A DNA stretch of 64,000 bases from NCBI GenBank assembly GCA_947000775.1, contig CAMQGK010000567.1, positions 21,110,001 to 21,174,000 of the forward strand, in the 5' to 3' direction. Below the pieces are notes generated by a model. It was not told where the DNA came from. It searched no databases and was given only the letters and a program-made list of their open reading frames with translations. The DNA is from Pterois miles (taxonomy: Eukaryota > Chordata > Actinopteri > Perciformes > Scorpaenidae). The position numbers and the translations under genes are program-made. Below are positions 13,501-23,435 of this stretch, one piece after another. Positions within the stretch are counted from its first letter, which is position 1. Every line of letters starts with the position of its first letter.

Positions 13501-14978
13501 TAAATAGATCGTTCCTGAGAGAGGAGTCAACACTCCGTTCACCGTAGCAGCTCCAGGCTGTGGCTGTGTTTTCCGCTGCCTGTCTGAAACACAGTAATCC
13601 TTATGGTGTTGATTGGCTGTTGCTGATGATGTAAACCAATCAGATAGTGCTGTGGGCGGGACATTGAGCCAGACTACACAGTGGAGACTGATCAGAGCTA
13701 AAGTACCACATTTTAAATTAATTTATGACATCTCCAAAATATCACAATACAGTTTTTCTCTTGACAATGTATATCGTCACGTTTTTATATCGAGAAATAT
13801 CATGACATGATAAATCGTCACACCCCTATCATATATGACATCACATATACTTTCATAGCATCAAACAACGATGGATTTTCAAAATATGTCACGGTGAGGA
13901 TATTTTAATTAATAAACTCAATGAAAGCAGTGTTACCAATTACACCGTACATTTTACAAGAAAAGATGACGCTCAACAGCAGGTGGCCTCTCCGCTCGAG
14001 CTTTCGCTATGGCGTCACAGGTTTCCACCCCGTGCCGCTGCACCGTGCATGCTGGGTATGACACCGCCATCCTCTAATTGTGGCATGAAAATTCCCTCAT
14101 TAAGATTATGGTTCCTTTATACCTTTGGGTTATATCTTGAATATTGCCAAAGAGGTGCTTTTTTTCCCCTTTGAAAAGAAACCTAAATCTGTGTGTGTAA
14201 AATCTGACTCCTGCTACTCTGAGCTGAGACTCTATATGAAGCAGACACTTTCACTTTCACTTTCAGTTTGGTCTGTCTATGTATCGTTCACATGGCGTTG
14301 ACATGCAAAAGAATTACTAAATGTGCTTTATTTCTATCATAAAGGCAAACTGATGGTGGCCGTGTTGGGCAAGTAATGTAATCAGTGTGTGCCCGAACAC
14401 CATATGACACTGGTATGGTAATATTTTAGTTGTCATGGGTTGACGCAGTATTGGTTGTCTCCACAGGGTCTCTTGGTGGCCATCTTGTACTGCTTTGTCA
14501 ACAAAGAAGTAAGCATCTTAATTTGCATGACAAAAACTCCTGTCAACCCCAGACTTTTCTCTCATTATCACATTAAAAATGTCTGCTTTCATCTCCGTCC
14601 TCTTCTCAGGTACAGTCGGAGATCCTGAAGAAGTGGAAGCGCTGGAAGCTAGGGAGGAACATCGAGGAGGAATACCGCCACACCTACAGCAATACCCCCA
14701 ACACGAAGACAGCTAGTCTGTTGAACCACGTTCCTCGACTGCCTCATCTCCCGGACATCGCCAAAACCTCTTCCCCGGTCTGCAGCCCCGAGGAGACGCA
14801 CATGCTTGTGGCTGGATGCCACAACAACGGTATGGTCCACAGTGAGGGTGCGGGCCAGTGCTCTTCCCTGCTTCACAAGGGAACCGTCGGCAACTGCACC
14901 CTACTGGAGGAACTCAGCCTCAAGGACAAGGTGCAGTGTTACGAAGGTCAGAGAGAGAACGTGGAGAGTAACCTGTGA
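1511..14978 (+). CDS. gcgr: Glucagon receptor, class B1 (secretin family) GPCR, 13 coding exons
   Basis: Plasma-membrane receptor for glucagon, expected to couple to Gs/cAMP. Exons: 1511-1564, 2048-2144, 4598-4705, 4819-4913, 5087-5181, 6001-6193, 6957-7116, 8067-8127, 8601-8670, 11549-11637, 11729-11873, 14467-14508, 14610-14978. All borders are GT/AG, phases agree, and the 1578 nt encode 525 aa. Residues 1-18 plus a few form a hydrophobic signal peptide. The extracellular domain has six Cys (39, 54, 63, 77, 96, 111) and the family motif ACWPD; sequons lie at N42, N70, N107 and N185. Seven membrane segments follow from about 127. Family marks include H153 in KLHCMRN, C219 paired with C289 (ECW), E240 in WLLVEG, and STLTLIPLLG in TM6. 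Helix 8 starts FVNKEVQSE. The cytoplasmic tail is about 120 aa, so the protein is longer than human GCGR (477). The glp1r/glp2r alternatives fit less well. The gcgra/gcgrb subtype is not decided. Confidence 0.88.
2158..2547. mobile_element. Small non-autonomous DNA element with 17-bp perfect TIRs
   Basis: The left end agtggctgtatccaaaa (2158-2174) is repeated as its exact reverse complement at 2531-2547. The 390-bp interior is AT-rich, non-coding and rich in tact/agta motifs. It resembles the fish short elements whose ends read as 'gtccaaa...ttggacacagc'. No clear target duplication is seen. It sits entirely inside gcgr intron 2. Confidence 0.75.
2652..3160. mobile_element. TIR element (copy 1), ends TATGRTGCCTTCAAA
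   Basis: This copy shares its ends and interior with the element at 57611-58058, including tattaacgtta, gtctgagtctagaagcc, acaaacac and the right end catttgaaggcacca. The left end here is mutated (tatgatgccttcaaag). The AT-rich non-coding interior and TA-flanked ends suggest a MITE. It lies inside gcgr intron 2 and abuts a family C repeat on its right. Confidence 0.65.
3161..3650 (+). repeat. Interspersed repeat family C, copy 1
   Basis: About 490 bp, matching copies at 24.5, 30.2 and 53.0 kb (same strand) and 61.6-62.1 kb (opposite strand). Shared blocks are ctacagttttgaagcc, gccatcttggtttt, tcaatcacaaggtagccac, taccctgctttatggtct and aataaatcaagtgagaagtagg. It is non-coding; the class is unknown to me. 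Confidence 0.75.
3690..3790 (+). repeat. Family J fragment
   Basis: The segment with gtgacttcattttctgctcaggtagacattattcctc through tattaatgctctgga matches 50.35-50.44 kb closely and 20.70-20.76 kb partly. It is non-coding and lies in gcgr intron 2. Confidence 0.6.
5268..5465 (+). repeat. Family K repeat, forward copy
   Basis: Contains aggaatagtagaaatcttggg, gatacagacagcagacggctagcttagcac and ggggaaacagctagcctggctctgtcc. It matches 21861-22005 on this strand and 23218-23435 on the other. This is a repeat commonly seen near fish genes. It is non-coding. Confidence 0.65.
5831..5875 (-). repeat. Short retroposon 3' tail (ttatctt repeats)
   Basis: The sequence cctggggatcaataaagt followed by ttatctt repeats is the reverse-oriented counterpart of the (GATA)n plus ctttattgatccc tail at 40259-40310. 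Such tails mark 3' ends of fish non-LTR retroposons. The body is absent. Confidence 0.5.
5876..5980 (-). repeat. Family K repeat, inverted copy next to exon 6
   Basis: Contains agacataagagtggtattagtctcctcatctaac and caaactattcctc, the reverse-orientation end of family K as in 23.36-23.43 kb. It supplies most of the sequence upstream of the gcgr exon 6 acceptor (AG at 5999-6000). Confidence 0.65.
6194..6956 (+). other. gcgr intron 6, no recognised element
   Basis: 763 bp of intron without a repeat or coding region that I can name. The donor is gtcagt and the acceptor ttgcag follows a C/T-rich tract. Confidence 0.6.
7195..7965 (-). repeat. Two tandem R1 repeat copies in gcgr intron 7
   Basis: The first copy (about 7195-7685) carries gatatgtgaatgaaaatgggttc, agtcatagtcaagtcagcac, ctaaatgcagtacctgg and ttgattgacagtcct. 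A second partial copy (about 7686-7965) repeats the segment from gagcatatttct through the end. R1 also occurs at 15.8, 34.8, 37.5, 41.6, 44.6 and 48.2 kb. It is an AT-rich, non-coding DNA-element-like repeat. Confidence 0.65.
8128..8600 (+). other. gcgr intron 8, nothing recognised
   Basis: 473 bp between the gtaagt donor after exon 8 and the tttttcag acceptor of exon 9. No repeat or open frame of note. Confidence 0.6.
8773..9096. mobile_element. hAT-type MITE (ends TAGGGCTGCAACTAACGATTA)
   Basis: The left end tagggctgcaactaacgatt and right end aatcgttgcagctcta are imperfect inverted repeats. The 324-bp interior includes tcaatcgattagttg and caactaatcaatta, forming an extended hairpin. This is a very common fish non-autonomous hAT element. 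Flanking 8-mers (atccgccg, atctgaag) no longer match well, so it is an old insertion. It lies in gcgr intron 9. Confidence 0.8.
9097..11548 (+). other. Rest of gcgr intron 9, no clear feature
   Basis: About 2.4 kb of AT-rich intron. A short stretch near 10320-10390 (ttaacgattaataatcagttaac, then a T run) resembles family D ends. Short open frames here have no recognisable protein content. The acceptor is ttccacag at 11541-11548. Confidence 0.55.
12476..13828. mobile_element. Nested DNA elements in gcgr intron 11: host element ends TAGRGGTGTGAYGAT
   Basis: The left end tagaggtgtgatgatac (12476) and the right end atcgtcacacccct(a) (to 13828) are imperfect inverted repeats; inner parts (gatctcgatacgatat, tatatcgagaaatatcatgac) also pair. 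This is a fish hAT-like MITE. It has been split by other repeat DNA from about 12550 to 13720, starting with a family G element. The flanking 8-mers differ. Confidence 0.6.
12550..13010 (+). mobile_element. Family G element inserted inside another element
   Basis: Begins with ggagccatatgggtttttttatggc and continues gaatcaggacagccgatggccgatatat, then aacatttattgaacaacacctcaggtctgtttctctaatc. It closes near atcggccgatgatgattatg. The same blocks occur at 37912-38150. It is non-coding and resembles widespread fish 'gccgatattg' hAT-like elements. Confidence 0.6.
13011..14466 (+). other. Remainder of gcgr intron 11
   Basis: 13011-13720 is probably more repeat DNA inside the nested block but I cannot name it. 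13829-14466 is not recognised. Its donor is gttgga after exon 11, and the acceptor ctccacag ends at 14466. Confidence 0.5.
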
Positions 14979-15828
14979 AAGGCGCTGGGAACAAGAACTT
15001 GGTGAAGAATGGTGGAGGTCCTAAGCTCTCATCCAGCTCAGACATCTTGCCCTGGGCGGCTGTGAAGAGCTGGGCGAACAGACTCATCTGTCAGAGTGGT
15101 CTTTACCTCGGTGTCACTGGGAGGCCGAGTGGCACTCAGCCCTCTCCACAGCCCGAGAACGGCGAATAATACGACAGACTCCCACGCTGAGGTGTCTAAT
15201 GTGCCGTGAGCCTGTGAATGGATTTCTGTAGATGTTTGTTGGACGGTGAAAAGAAACTGCTGCATGTTGAACAGTGCGACAACAGCATCTCAAGGCAGAT
15301 TAGCCATGTAAAATAATACGCAAAAAAAATGAAACCTCAAACAAAACAACAACAACAACAAAAAAAACAGGGTCCTTGCTTGAGCCTCTGCTATAATTTG
15401 TGCTGTGTATCAAATGTGTGTTTTTGTGGTACTGAAGGTTAAAGACAAAATGGACATTGAACTGCATACACACAAAAAGAGACCAAAACAAGAGGCTTTT
15501 TTTTTCTTCCTTTTTTGCTTTGCTCTGATATCTGTAGGGGTTTCTTGTGTATACTGATGTACAGAAGAAGAAGAAACATCCTGCTGGCTGTACCTCATAC
15601 AGTGAGCTGACCACAGTGATGTTCATCCAGGAGATGTTGGAAACTGGCAGCTGCTCGGAACAGGTCGTTCCTGGCTTATATATAGACATTAAGGATGCTT
15701 TCACTAGCCAACGTTTAGTCAGTCTGAATCAAACTCTGGTGTGGTTCATTTGGGAAGTTGTGAATGCAGTAATCAAAACAACTTGTCCGAGACAGTTGTG
15801 AAAGGTGAGACTTCACAAATTCGCAAAT

Positions 15829-16420
15829 TAATTTTAAAGCACATTTTTATCTGTTCAAAATGAGCCTTAAAGGGTCAAATATTTAAAATTATTATCAACA
15901 CGGGAGTGGGCAAATATGCTGCTTTATGCAAATGTGTGACATATTTATTGGAAATCAATTAACAACAAAACAATGGCATATATTGTCCAGAAACCCTCAC
16001 AGGTACTGCATTTAGCAGGGAAGAATATGCTCAAATTAACACAGCAAACTGCAGCTCAACAGGAAACAACAGCAGTGTAGTGTGTATCAGTGTGCTGACT
16101 TGACTATGACTTTCCCCCAAAACTGCATGTGATTATCATAAAGTGGGCATGACTGTAAAGAGGAGACTAGTTGGTACCATAGAACCCATTTACATTCACA
16201 TATCTTGAGGTCAGAGGTCAAGGGACCCCTTTGAAAACGGCCATGCCAGTTGATCCTCACCAGAATCTAGTGTTTAGAGTGTTATTTTGCCTCCTTTGCG
16301 ACAAGCAAGCATGACATAATTGTTACCAAAGGTGTTTTTAGGTTTTCTAGTTTCATATGATGCAGTATCTTCACTCTCGATTTAAAACTGAGCCCATTGT
16401 TGCATTAAATTAGTGAAAAC
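15829..16420 (+). repeat. R1 repeat in the putative gcgr 3' UTR
   Basis: Near full-length copy with tttatctgttcaaaatgagcc, ccagaaaccctcacaggtac, gtgattatcataaagtgggc, cttgaggtcagaggtcaaggg and ggttttctagtttcatatgat. These blocks recur at 34.8, 37.5 and 42.1 kb. Confidence 0.7.
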
Positions 16421-18439
16421 ACTTCAACAGCAATATATCGTGGTCTGCAATTTCCTGCATTTTCCATTTTTTTTATTTGGTCCGATTTAATTTGTGCACT
16501 GTGAAACTGAACCAGACTAAATACAAAACAAACCCGAACTGTCAATTTCACTCACTGATTCAGACTAACCAAACGAACTACGGCTTGTAAAAGCACCCTT
16601 TAAGAGGTTAAGAGATGGTATGGGGTGAATTATAACTACATTGACTTGGTGATTTACAATAAAATTCGTCTTTTTTTATAACTTGGGTTCTGCTGAGTGC
16701 TACAGTTGTAACTGTGTAAATGTGCCAGGTGTGTTTTCAAGGGGAACAGTTGCAATTCTGTGCCATTAAAGATGTTTTCTTTTCCCTCCTTGCCATCAAG
16801 ATGACTCACGCCCGGGCGTACTACTTTATAAACTTCTACACAGTAGCCCACTCAACCCTTAAGATGACAGCTGATAGGGGAAACCGTGCACTCAAATCAA
16901 GGACAAAAATACACAGTATGGAGACATGACCTGTTAAGCCACACATGCATAAAGTATGAATCCACCGTGATTCAAGTAACATGACATCTCCAGCACAAGG
17001 GTGTTAAAATATAGGTCGTCATTCGTGCACAGATTTTGTGAGTTTAAGCTAGTTGTGTGGCGTCACATCAGTGTCTCCGTGGTGTAAACGCCAAATAAAA
17101 AAAAAAATCCGCCGTTACTCTACAGACAGTGTTTAACATTCAGCCTTATCCTAAGTGTGCAAGGGCTGTGGACACTTAGAACAAAACTCTGACATCTGAA
17201 GGTAGAACAAAACCTCTCTAGTAGCGACATAGAAAGTTAAATTAGTGGTGGTACATGTACTTCTGAATATGTTTATTTTTAAAGAAGGGAAGCCTTCTGC
17301 AAAACGTTAATTCATCTTTGAGTCGCCAAACCTTTTGCCAGAACTAACTTGACTTTGTATGTATGACTATTTGCACAATGTTAATTTATAACTGGTAAAT
17401 ACTGTGTGTGTACTGTACATATACATGTGTTTATACAGGTGACTTATTTGATAGCTGTCAGTATATTTCTTGGCATGTCTGTGTGTATGTGGTGTATATT
17501 TTCAAGTGGGTATGAATGGGTGTAGTTCTAGTATTCCAGATTTGTGGATGTGTTACAGTTGGATGAATCATTAGCAGCAGCCAGATAAGCGATGGGTTGA
17601 TATGAACCAGTAGCTTCGCACAGAGGTCAGAGGTCGTTATGAGTCCCACTCTAGCATATACAGTATGGCACCACATGACATTCCCAGAAGTCATTCCTAT
17701 ATAAGGCATAAGGAGGTCACAGCTCTGTGTTTTATTATAGAAGCAACTCTGTTGTTTTGTAGTTCAGAGCTAAATTACAGCACAACAACAGCATGTTTGT
17801 CATTCAGATAATAGCTCTGTGCATTTACACTTTAGCCAGACCACAGAAAAAAAAATAGCAGACTGAGGCTATTTTTCATCAGTGTCTGCTGAGGATTGTA
17901 ATAGCGCTAGTAGATACCTAATACTCAGAACTGAGCTGGGAGCATGACGCACACACTGACGCTCATGTAGCCCAGAGGTGAATTTGTTTTTCTTGTTTTC
18001 CAGAGCAGGAGAAATGTTTGCATACAGACACAGTAACAAAGGAATGTGCACACTGAGTAAAATAGTATTTGGTAGAGTATTTAAGTATTGCAAATTTTAT
18101 TTCAAACTACGGTAAAACATGTATTTTAAGCTGTGACCATGTGTGTTCTTGAAGCCAGCAGCTTGGGTCACTCCCCGTCCTGGACCAAAGTGGTTCTGTC
18201 TGAATGTATTCTATAAGGAGCCCAAATCAGTATATATGTTCCTTCTTATTTCCTCTTATGTACAGTATATTTGCTGTGTTTTTACCAGTAAAAACTGTGT
18301 TCAGGTGTATACAGTTCATCATATATTGTGTCCGCTTATCGAACTTTGTCCAGCAGGTGAAAGAATAAATTACAGTGTATGTGAAAGAGTATTTTAACTT
18401 GATGGTTCTTTTTGTATTGGTGCACATTCATAATGTTAA

Positions 18440-18445
18440 AATAAA
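18440..18445 (+). terminator. Best candidate gcgr polyadenylation signal
   Basis: AATAAA within ttaaaataaaaaaag, followed within about 20-60 bases by a G/T-rich stretch. It is preferred over the signals at 16658 and 17094, which lack such a clear downstream element. Confidence 0.35.
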
Positions 18446-18714
18446 AAAAGAGAGAAAGCATGTGCAGGTGGACTTTCTTGTTGGTGATGTTGGCTACAGT
18501 GGCTGAATGCCTGGCTGCCTTATAAGAAGGGTGAGTGTTGAATCTGCCCCGGGGTCAGTGCTGTCTCATAGCGCATGTTGTTTCTTTTTGGGGCCAAAAG
18601 CCACTGGATAGTCAGCTCATAGACACTTATTAAAACCTCTCAGTTTCCAGTATCTTTAATGCCTTGTTTCCACAGCCAGTTTTTTTTAGATTACGGTCTG
18701 AATTAGGGTGGGTG

Positions 18715-18912
18715 CCCACAGAACCCATTGTCATTCAAATATCTTGAGGTCAAGGGACCCCTTTGAAAATGGCCATGCCAGTTCACTTGTCTGTTGTGCT
18801 CATATACTGCAGCTGGCGCACCGCTGCATGCGAGGCACAAATCTTGTCGGTTAATACATGAGGGTCGATTATCGGTTAAGAAAATTTATCAAAATTAGCA
18901 TCCCTAGTTTGG
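18715..18912. repeat. R1 fragment joined to a family D element
   Basis: 18715-18790 matches the R1 segment from cagaaccc through aatggccatgcc. 18785-18912 contains ttgtgctcatatactgcagctgg, gcatgcgaggcacaaatcttgtcggtta and attagcatccctag. It is inverted relative to 29117-29275, which starts tagggatgctaattttg. Family D looks like a hAT-type MITE end. Confidence 0.55.
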
Positions 18913-20214
18913 TGCAGAGTGCATCTATTGTAGAAACATGGTGGCCGGCTCCATGAAGAGGACCTGCTGTATGTAGACATAAATGGCTCATTCTGAGTTA
19001 ACAACAACACAAGTCTTATTTTCAGGTTATTATACACTAAAGAAAACATAGTTATTAATATTATATTTAATTTCTGCCAAATGATCCCCCTAAATGCTAT
19101 ACACTATTCCCTTAATAAAAGACCGCAGGATTTTATTTCAGCATGGAACAATTTAATGTCCTTGGGGTATGAGACGATGGGAAGTGGTGGAAACAGCATC
19201 TTTTCTGCACTCCATAATGCACATGGAGCAAATATATTGGGGGAAAGGTCAATGGATGTAGTGTTTATGTTTTGTCCCTGAGGCCTGTGTGAACTGGGCT
19301 CGTGTCCTGATGTGGACAAACAGATTGAGCGTGACTGGGCTGCATGGCTCCCGTGTATGCAATCATCAGTTTCCAGCATTTTAGCATGGCACAGCTGTGT
19401 GGGCACCGTGCACAGAAGGTTTGTAAATGAATATTTAACATCCACATATCTCATCATGTCGCCAAGCTACTATAGTTCAATATGTCTAAATGCAGCACAT
19501 GCAAACACTACTAAATTAGTTAACAGTGTGAATGAACTGGGACATGAGCCTCATGTGCAATTATTACATCACAAGGGATTACATCAGTGCTTCGGTTTAA
19601 AATATAAATACTTCAACTAAGTGGCATGCAGTATATTATAAGCTATATTTATGGATGTAATACCAGCGCTGTCACATTCTTCTTGGTGTCTAAATGGCTA
19701 AAAAAAATACTTGTCTATTTAATCTGTTGGTCCAAGAGAGCACAAAGTGAAGAAAGATAAAAGTTTCTTAAAGTAAATGTTACTTTGGCTGTTCAGAAAC
19801 AATCACAGAAAACTATTAAAACTTTGGGTGCTTATCTAAACTGCTCTTTGCTAACTCGGTTTGGCTACTGATCACTGTAAACTCCAGAGTCATCAATTGC
19901 CTCTTTCACTGTCGTATAAATCCACCTTACCAGGCAGCTCCCATTCATCACCACCAACACTGAGGGAGTGAGCACAGGGACTGCTAGTCTCTGGAGCAGC
20001 TCATGAAAACAAAATAAGGCAAAAATAAGGCTTTTTTTTTTTTTTGCATTTACCAATTCACCTTTCTAAGGTTAGCTAGTCCATACATTATTATATTATT
20101 ATTATTTATTTCATGGTGCTAAATGCTCCACATGGCTCTCAACATGTCAGTGGCTGAGCTGGTGGCTCACAAAACAAGCCCCCAGGAAGAGCACCGGTTA
20201 TCAATGCCAATTTT
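18913..20214. other. Intergenic, nothing recognised
   Basis: About 1.3 kb with overlapping short open frames on both strands around 19.1-19.6 kb, none with recognisable protein content. A T run lies at 20031-20045. Confidence 0.5.
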
Positions 20215-20765
20215 TGTAGTGGACAAATGGCGGTACAACAAATTCCACGTTGTCATGTGATGTCATTGGGCCCAAAAAGACTTTTTTCCCATAGACTTAA
20301 AATGGGAAAGACACATCTGTAACTCAGCAGATAATATTCTTTCTTTTTGAGATCATAAGGTCCTAAAAGTTGTAAAATGCACTAATAGCTGAATCCCTAG
20401 TTATTTCCTTTCCTCCATTCATTTGAATGAGACCCAAACTGAGGCTGGAGTGAGGGCTGGGAGGCGGAGGTCGCCAGCTAAGCTTCAGTAAGCTTTAGCT
20501 AAGCTTCCGTAACAGCGCCATCAGTGGGGATGGTTATCAGCTGTAACCATCGTAAGAGCGCAGTGCAGAGCGGCAGCAATAAGCTAGGCAGTGGGGCACA
20601 TTCACATGCACAAACATGCACTAAAAGGTATGCACAGCCAGCCCGGCGATGTTAGCACAGCACAGAAATTACAACTGTTGGATTACAACACACACAAAGG
20701 GATATTACTGTATCTTTACATAGCAACTAGTTGTTTACTACTATATTAATGCTCTGGATACACCT
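20215..20765. repeat. Family J repeat region
   Basis: Shares cagtgcagagcggc..., agctag.cagtgggg.a, catgcactaaaag.tatgca and tattaatgctctggata with 50.23-50.45 kb, and the last block with 3.69-3.79 kb. The part at 20230-20420 (catagacttaaaatggg, cataaggtcctaaaagttg) resembles a common fish repeat. Non-coding. Confidence 0.5.
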
Positions 20766-21860
20766 TTAATCTTTAGACCAATGTTAAGTTCACATGAAAA
20801 CAGCGGGAACATCAATAATTAGAAATAAAGATCCAAAAAGTGTCTGAAAACCATTTGTATATTTTGCTGTTCCATGCCCTTGGGCATGTTAACGGCTATA
20901 ATGTGTGTAGAGTTTCACTAAAAACAAAACTGGTGATATTAATTTATCCCTTAAGATCATTAAGCCAATTAAACCAATGCAGAAACAATTCAATGAAGCC
21001 AGCACATATAGTGCGTAGGCTCATTAATCTGAAAATGAATAGATTCTGGACTATTTGAAGTAGTACATTAAAAGTAATTAAATGGACTGTGATGCCAATT
21101 TGAAAACTTGGAAATATTGCAACTCAGCAAGCAGATTAAACATATTCTCCATCGCAACTCACATAATTTTTGTCTTGGCCACAAAAACATCTCCTCAGTA
21201 GAATTAGCATAATTTACTCTGTTTCACACAAGGTAGAGGAGAGACGAGAGGCGAGCAGAGACCAGTGTCATGGGTTTGGTTAATGCATGAGCGTCATCAG
21301 GCAGGTTGTTAGAGCTCATTAGCTGTGTTTGAGAGGTTGTGTTATCGTCCCTCTCAGGCAGAGCAGACTCCCCTGGGTACACACACTCTGGGTCGAAGCA
21401 ACCCAATCTACCAAAGCTACTACTTCCCCATGTAATATGAAGAAGACTCGCTCAGCTTCCGCACACACACACAGCCTCATGTGAGAGATCCCCCTCACCA
21501 TGGCCTAATAGTCTGTCAACAGCGCTGCAAGGCCTGGTCTCAAGCATGCCAAATTAAATCAACTAAACGTGCAATCAGATTATCGCCATCAAACACAGAA
21601 TAAGTTTAATAAATCCAATATCTCAGACAGTGTGGTGGCTGGAGCGGAAGTACTGAGGCAGAGTGACTGACGTGGCTCTGGGCATGAATTCACAGGCCTG
21701 GATGGGAGTCTGATAGCTGAAAGCTTCTCTCAGAGGAAGATTAAAAGAAGAGCTTACAGTGCACATTACCGCTCTGTGCTCAGCACTGTGGCTCAAAGGA
21801 GCCAAGGGAATAAAAGGCCATTGCTGATATCCCACAGTAAAAATGGCAGTTAAAATTTTC
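20766..21860. other. Intergenic, nothing recognised
   Basis: No repeat family or coding region that I can name in about 1.1 kb. Confidence 0.5.
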
Positions 21861-22005
21861 CTGTAAAGGACTTTTTGGGAAATTGCTTACTGGCAGAGAT
21901 TATATTATAACAATACAGTAGAGGGTAGATAAGATGAGAGGACAGATATAAGGCTACAAGCAGCAGCTGGTTAGCTTAGCATAGCACAAAGACTAGAGAC
22001 CAGTG
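21861..22005 (+). repeat. Family K repeat
   Basis: Contains ggactttttgggaaattgctt, agatgagaggacagatataaggctacaagcagcagctggttagcttagcatagcac. Same orientation as 5268-5465. Confidence 0.6.
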
Positions 22006-22320
22006 GGCAACCTCCAGGTCTTAAAAGTGAAGCCAAAGTGGAAGTGCCTTAAACTTGCATTGTTTCTAACTTGTTTCTCCTCTGGTTGCAAAAATAAATC
22101 ATTGTATCGAAGTCTATGAGAAAATGAGCCTACTTCTCACTTGATTTATTGCCTCAGTAAACACTGTAACCTGTAAGTCTATGGTCTCAATCACTAGTTT
22201 CAAGTCTTCTTCAACACATCATGATGAGTTGTAGCATTTATTCACCGACAAACTATACACACACCTTTATACCTACGTTCACAGCTATAATACACACCAA
22301 AAACTCCACACTAACTGCTG

Positions 22321-22344
22321 CCACACACACACACACACACACAC
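22321..22344. repeat. CA dinucleotide microsatellite
   Basis: About 11 uninterrupted CA units within the DNA inserted into the family C copy. Confidence 0.9.
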
Positions 22345-22595
22345 GGTCTGACGGACACTCGCTAAAGTTACGCCATGTTGACAGAGTGTCTGTGGGTGGC
22401 AGGAAGCCGCCAGCAACGCTAGAGCTGTTAACGTATCACAAACACACACGCTGTTTGTCGGACAATCACTCAAGTTACAGCGGTCAGACACACAGCTGAC
22501 AACCTGCTAAACTAAACTAAATGTTCAGTGGAGACTAGGAAAGTGGCTGCATGTCCGCGACACTAAACACAGCACTGTAGCTGCTAGCGCTGCCG

Positions 22596-22655
22596 GACAG
22601 TGAACGCAGCACCATGGCTACTACAGTAACTCTCCTGACGGTGAACTGGGGACTC
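22596..22655 (+). repeat. Single unit resembling the 55-bp minisatellite monomer
   Basis: The stretch from acagtgaacgcagcaccatgg through ctacagtaactctcctgacggtgaactgggg matches the monomers at 48.5-50.0 kb with a few substitutions, but it occurs once here. It lies in repeat DNA ending in family D-like sequence. Confidence 0.7.
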
Positions 22656-23217
22656 AGTTGTCGGTTGTGTTGCATGAGAGGCACTAATCTCGTTGGTTAA
22701 TGGTTAATAATTGGTAAACGAGGGTCGTTTATGGGTTAATTTGTTTTTCTTTTTTTTTTTTAAATGAGCAGCATTACTACCATGGGATTGTCCAGTATAG
22801 GTGTGTTTGTCTTACAGCTTTAACCCTTTCACTGTGTGTTTTCAGTCCATGAAAGTTAACTGTAACATTTTGGTCACCTAAAAAATGTCTGGTTAAAAAA
22901 GAACCTGGTTCTGTCCGACAGTCAGAAAATATGAAGTGTAAAAACAACAGTTTTACGTGGGGTTATCTACTTGTCTCTTAGCAGGTACCAGGCAACCAGC
23001 AGAAACTCCAGAAAGTTACTGATCCCAGCAAAGAAACAGCTCGTCACATAACCCCGAGGCCCCTTTACAGACCTTTTCAAACTTGACATTCAACATACAA
23101 CAACAACATATCCAGTCTAGTCTAAATGGGTCCCTTTGTATTCCTGTTCCAAGTAAAGGATAAAGCTGTGTAATAATGTTTGTTAATGCACACATGTAAC
23201 CAAATTGCTGTTTTCAT

Positions 23218-23435
23218 ACTGGTGAGCATTGGAGGTGCTTGTAGATGGATTTTGTTACCGTTGGACAGAGCCAGGCTAGCTGTTTTTCCCTGTTCTCACT
23301 CTTTATGCGAAGCTAAGGTAACCAGATACCGGCTGTATCTCTAAATTTACCGTACAGACATTAGAGGGTGGCATCAACCTTCTCATCCAACTCCAGCAGA
23401 AAGAAAATAAGCACTTATCCCAAAATGATCACCAA
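23218..23435 (-). repeat. Family K repeat, reverse orientation
   Basis: Contains ggacagagccaggctagctgtttttcc, gctaaggtaaccagataccggctgtatc, cagacattagagggtggcatcaacc and ttatcccaaaatgatca. It is the reverse complement of the copies at 5.3 and 21.9 kb. Confidence 0.65.

Larger units (their letters stand above)
14979..18460 (+). other. Candidate gcgr 3' UTR and flank
   Basis: No coding sequence is supported after the TGA at 14976-14978. Possible polyadenylation signals are AATAAA at 16658, 17094 and 18440. The last one is followed by G/T-rich sequence (gtgcaggtggactttcttgttggtgatgttgg), the usual downstream element, so the transcript may extend about 3.5 kb beyond the stop. An R1 repeat lies inside this stretch. 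Which site is used is inference. Confidence 0.4.
22010..22920 (-). repeat. Family C copy (reverse) split by an insertion
   Basis: 22010-22225 is the reverse-orientation end of family C (agtctatgagaaaatgagcctacttctcacttgattta). 22775-22920 continues it (gggattgtccagtatagg, ctttaaccctttcactgtgtgttttcag). Between them, about 550 bp of unrelated DNA carries a CA microsatellite, one 55-bp minisatellite-like unit and a family D-like end. Confidence 0.6.

Noticed and set aside
1511..14978. GLP1R or GLP2R instead of glucagon receptor
   Set aside because: Some segments resemble GLP1R (FASFILRALS, LVAILYCFVN), but the extracellular domain (CNREFDNYACWPDG), the fish GCGR-type tail and the neighbouring slc25a10 favour gcgr. 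A phylogeny would settle it.
15300..15704. 134-codon minus strand open frame in the gcgr 3' region
   Set aside because: Dominated by homopolymer translation (phenylalanine and lysine runs) and antisense to the UTR.
19104..19620. Overlapping open frames of 60-117 codons on both strands
   Set aside because: No motif, no splice signals that join them, and no similarity recognised; left as intergenic.
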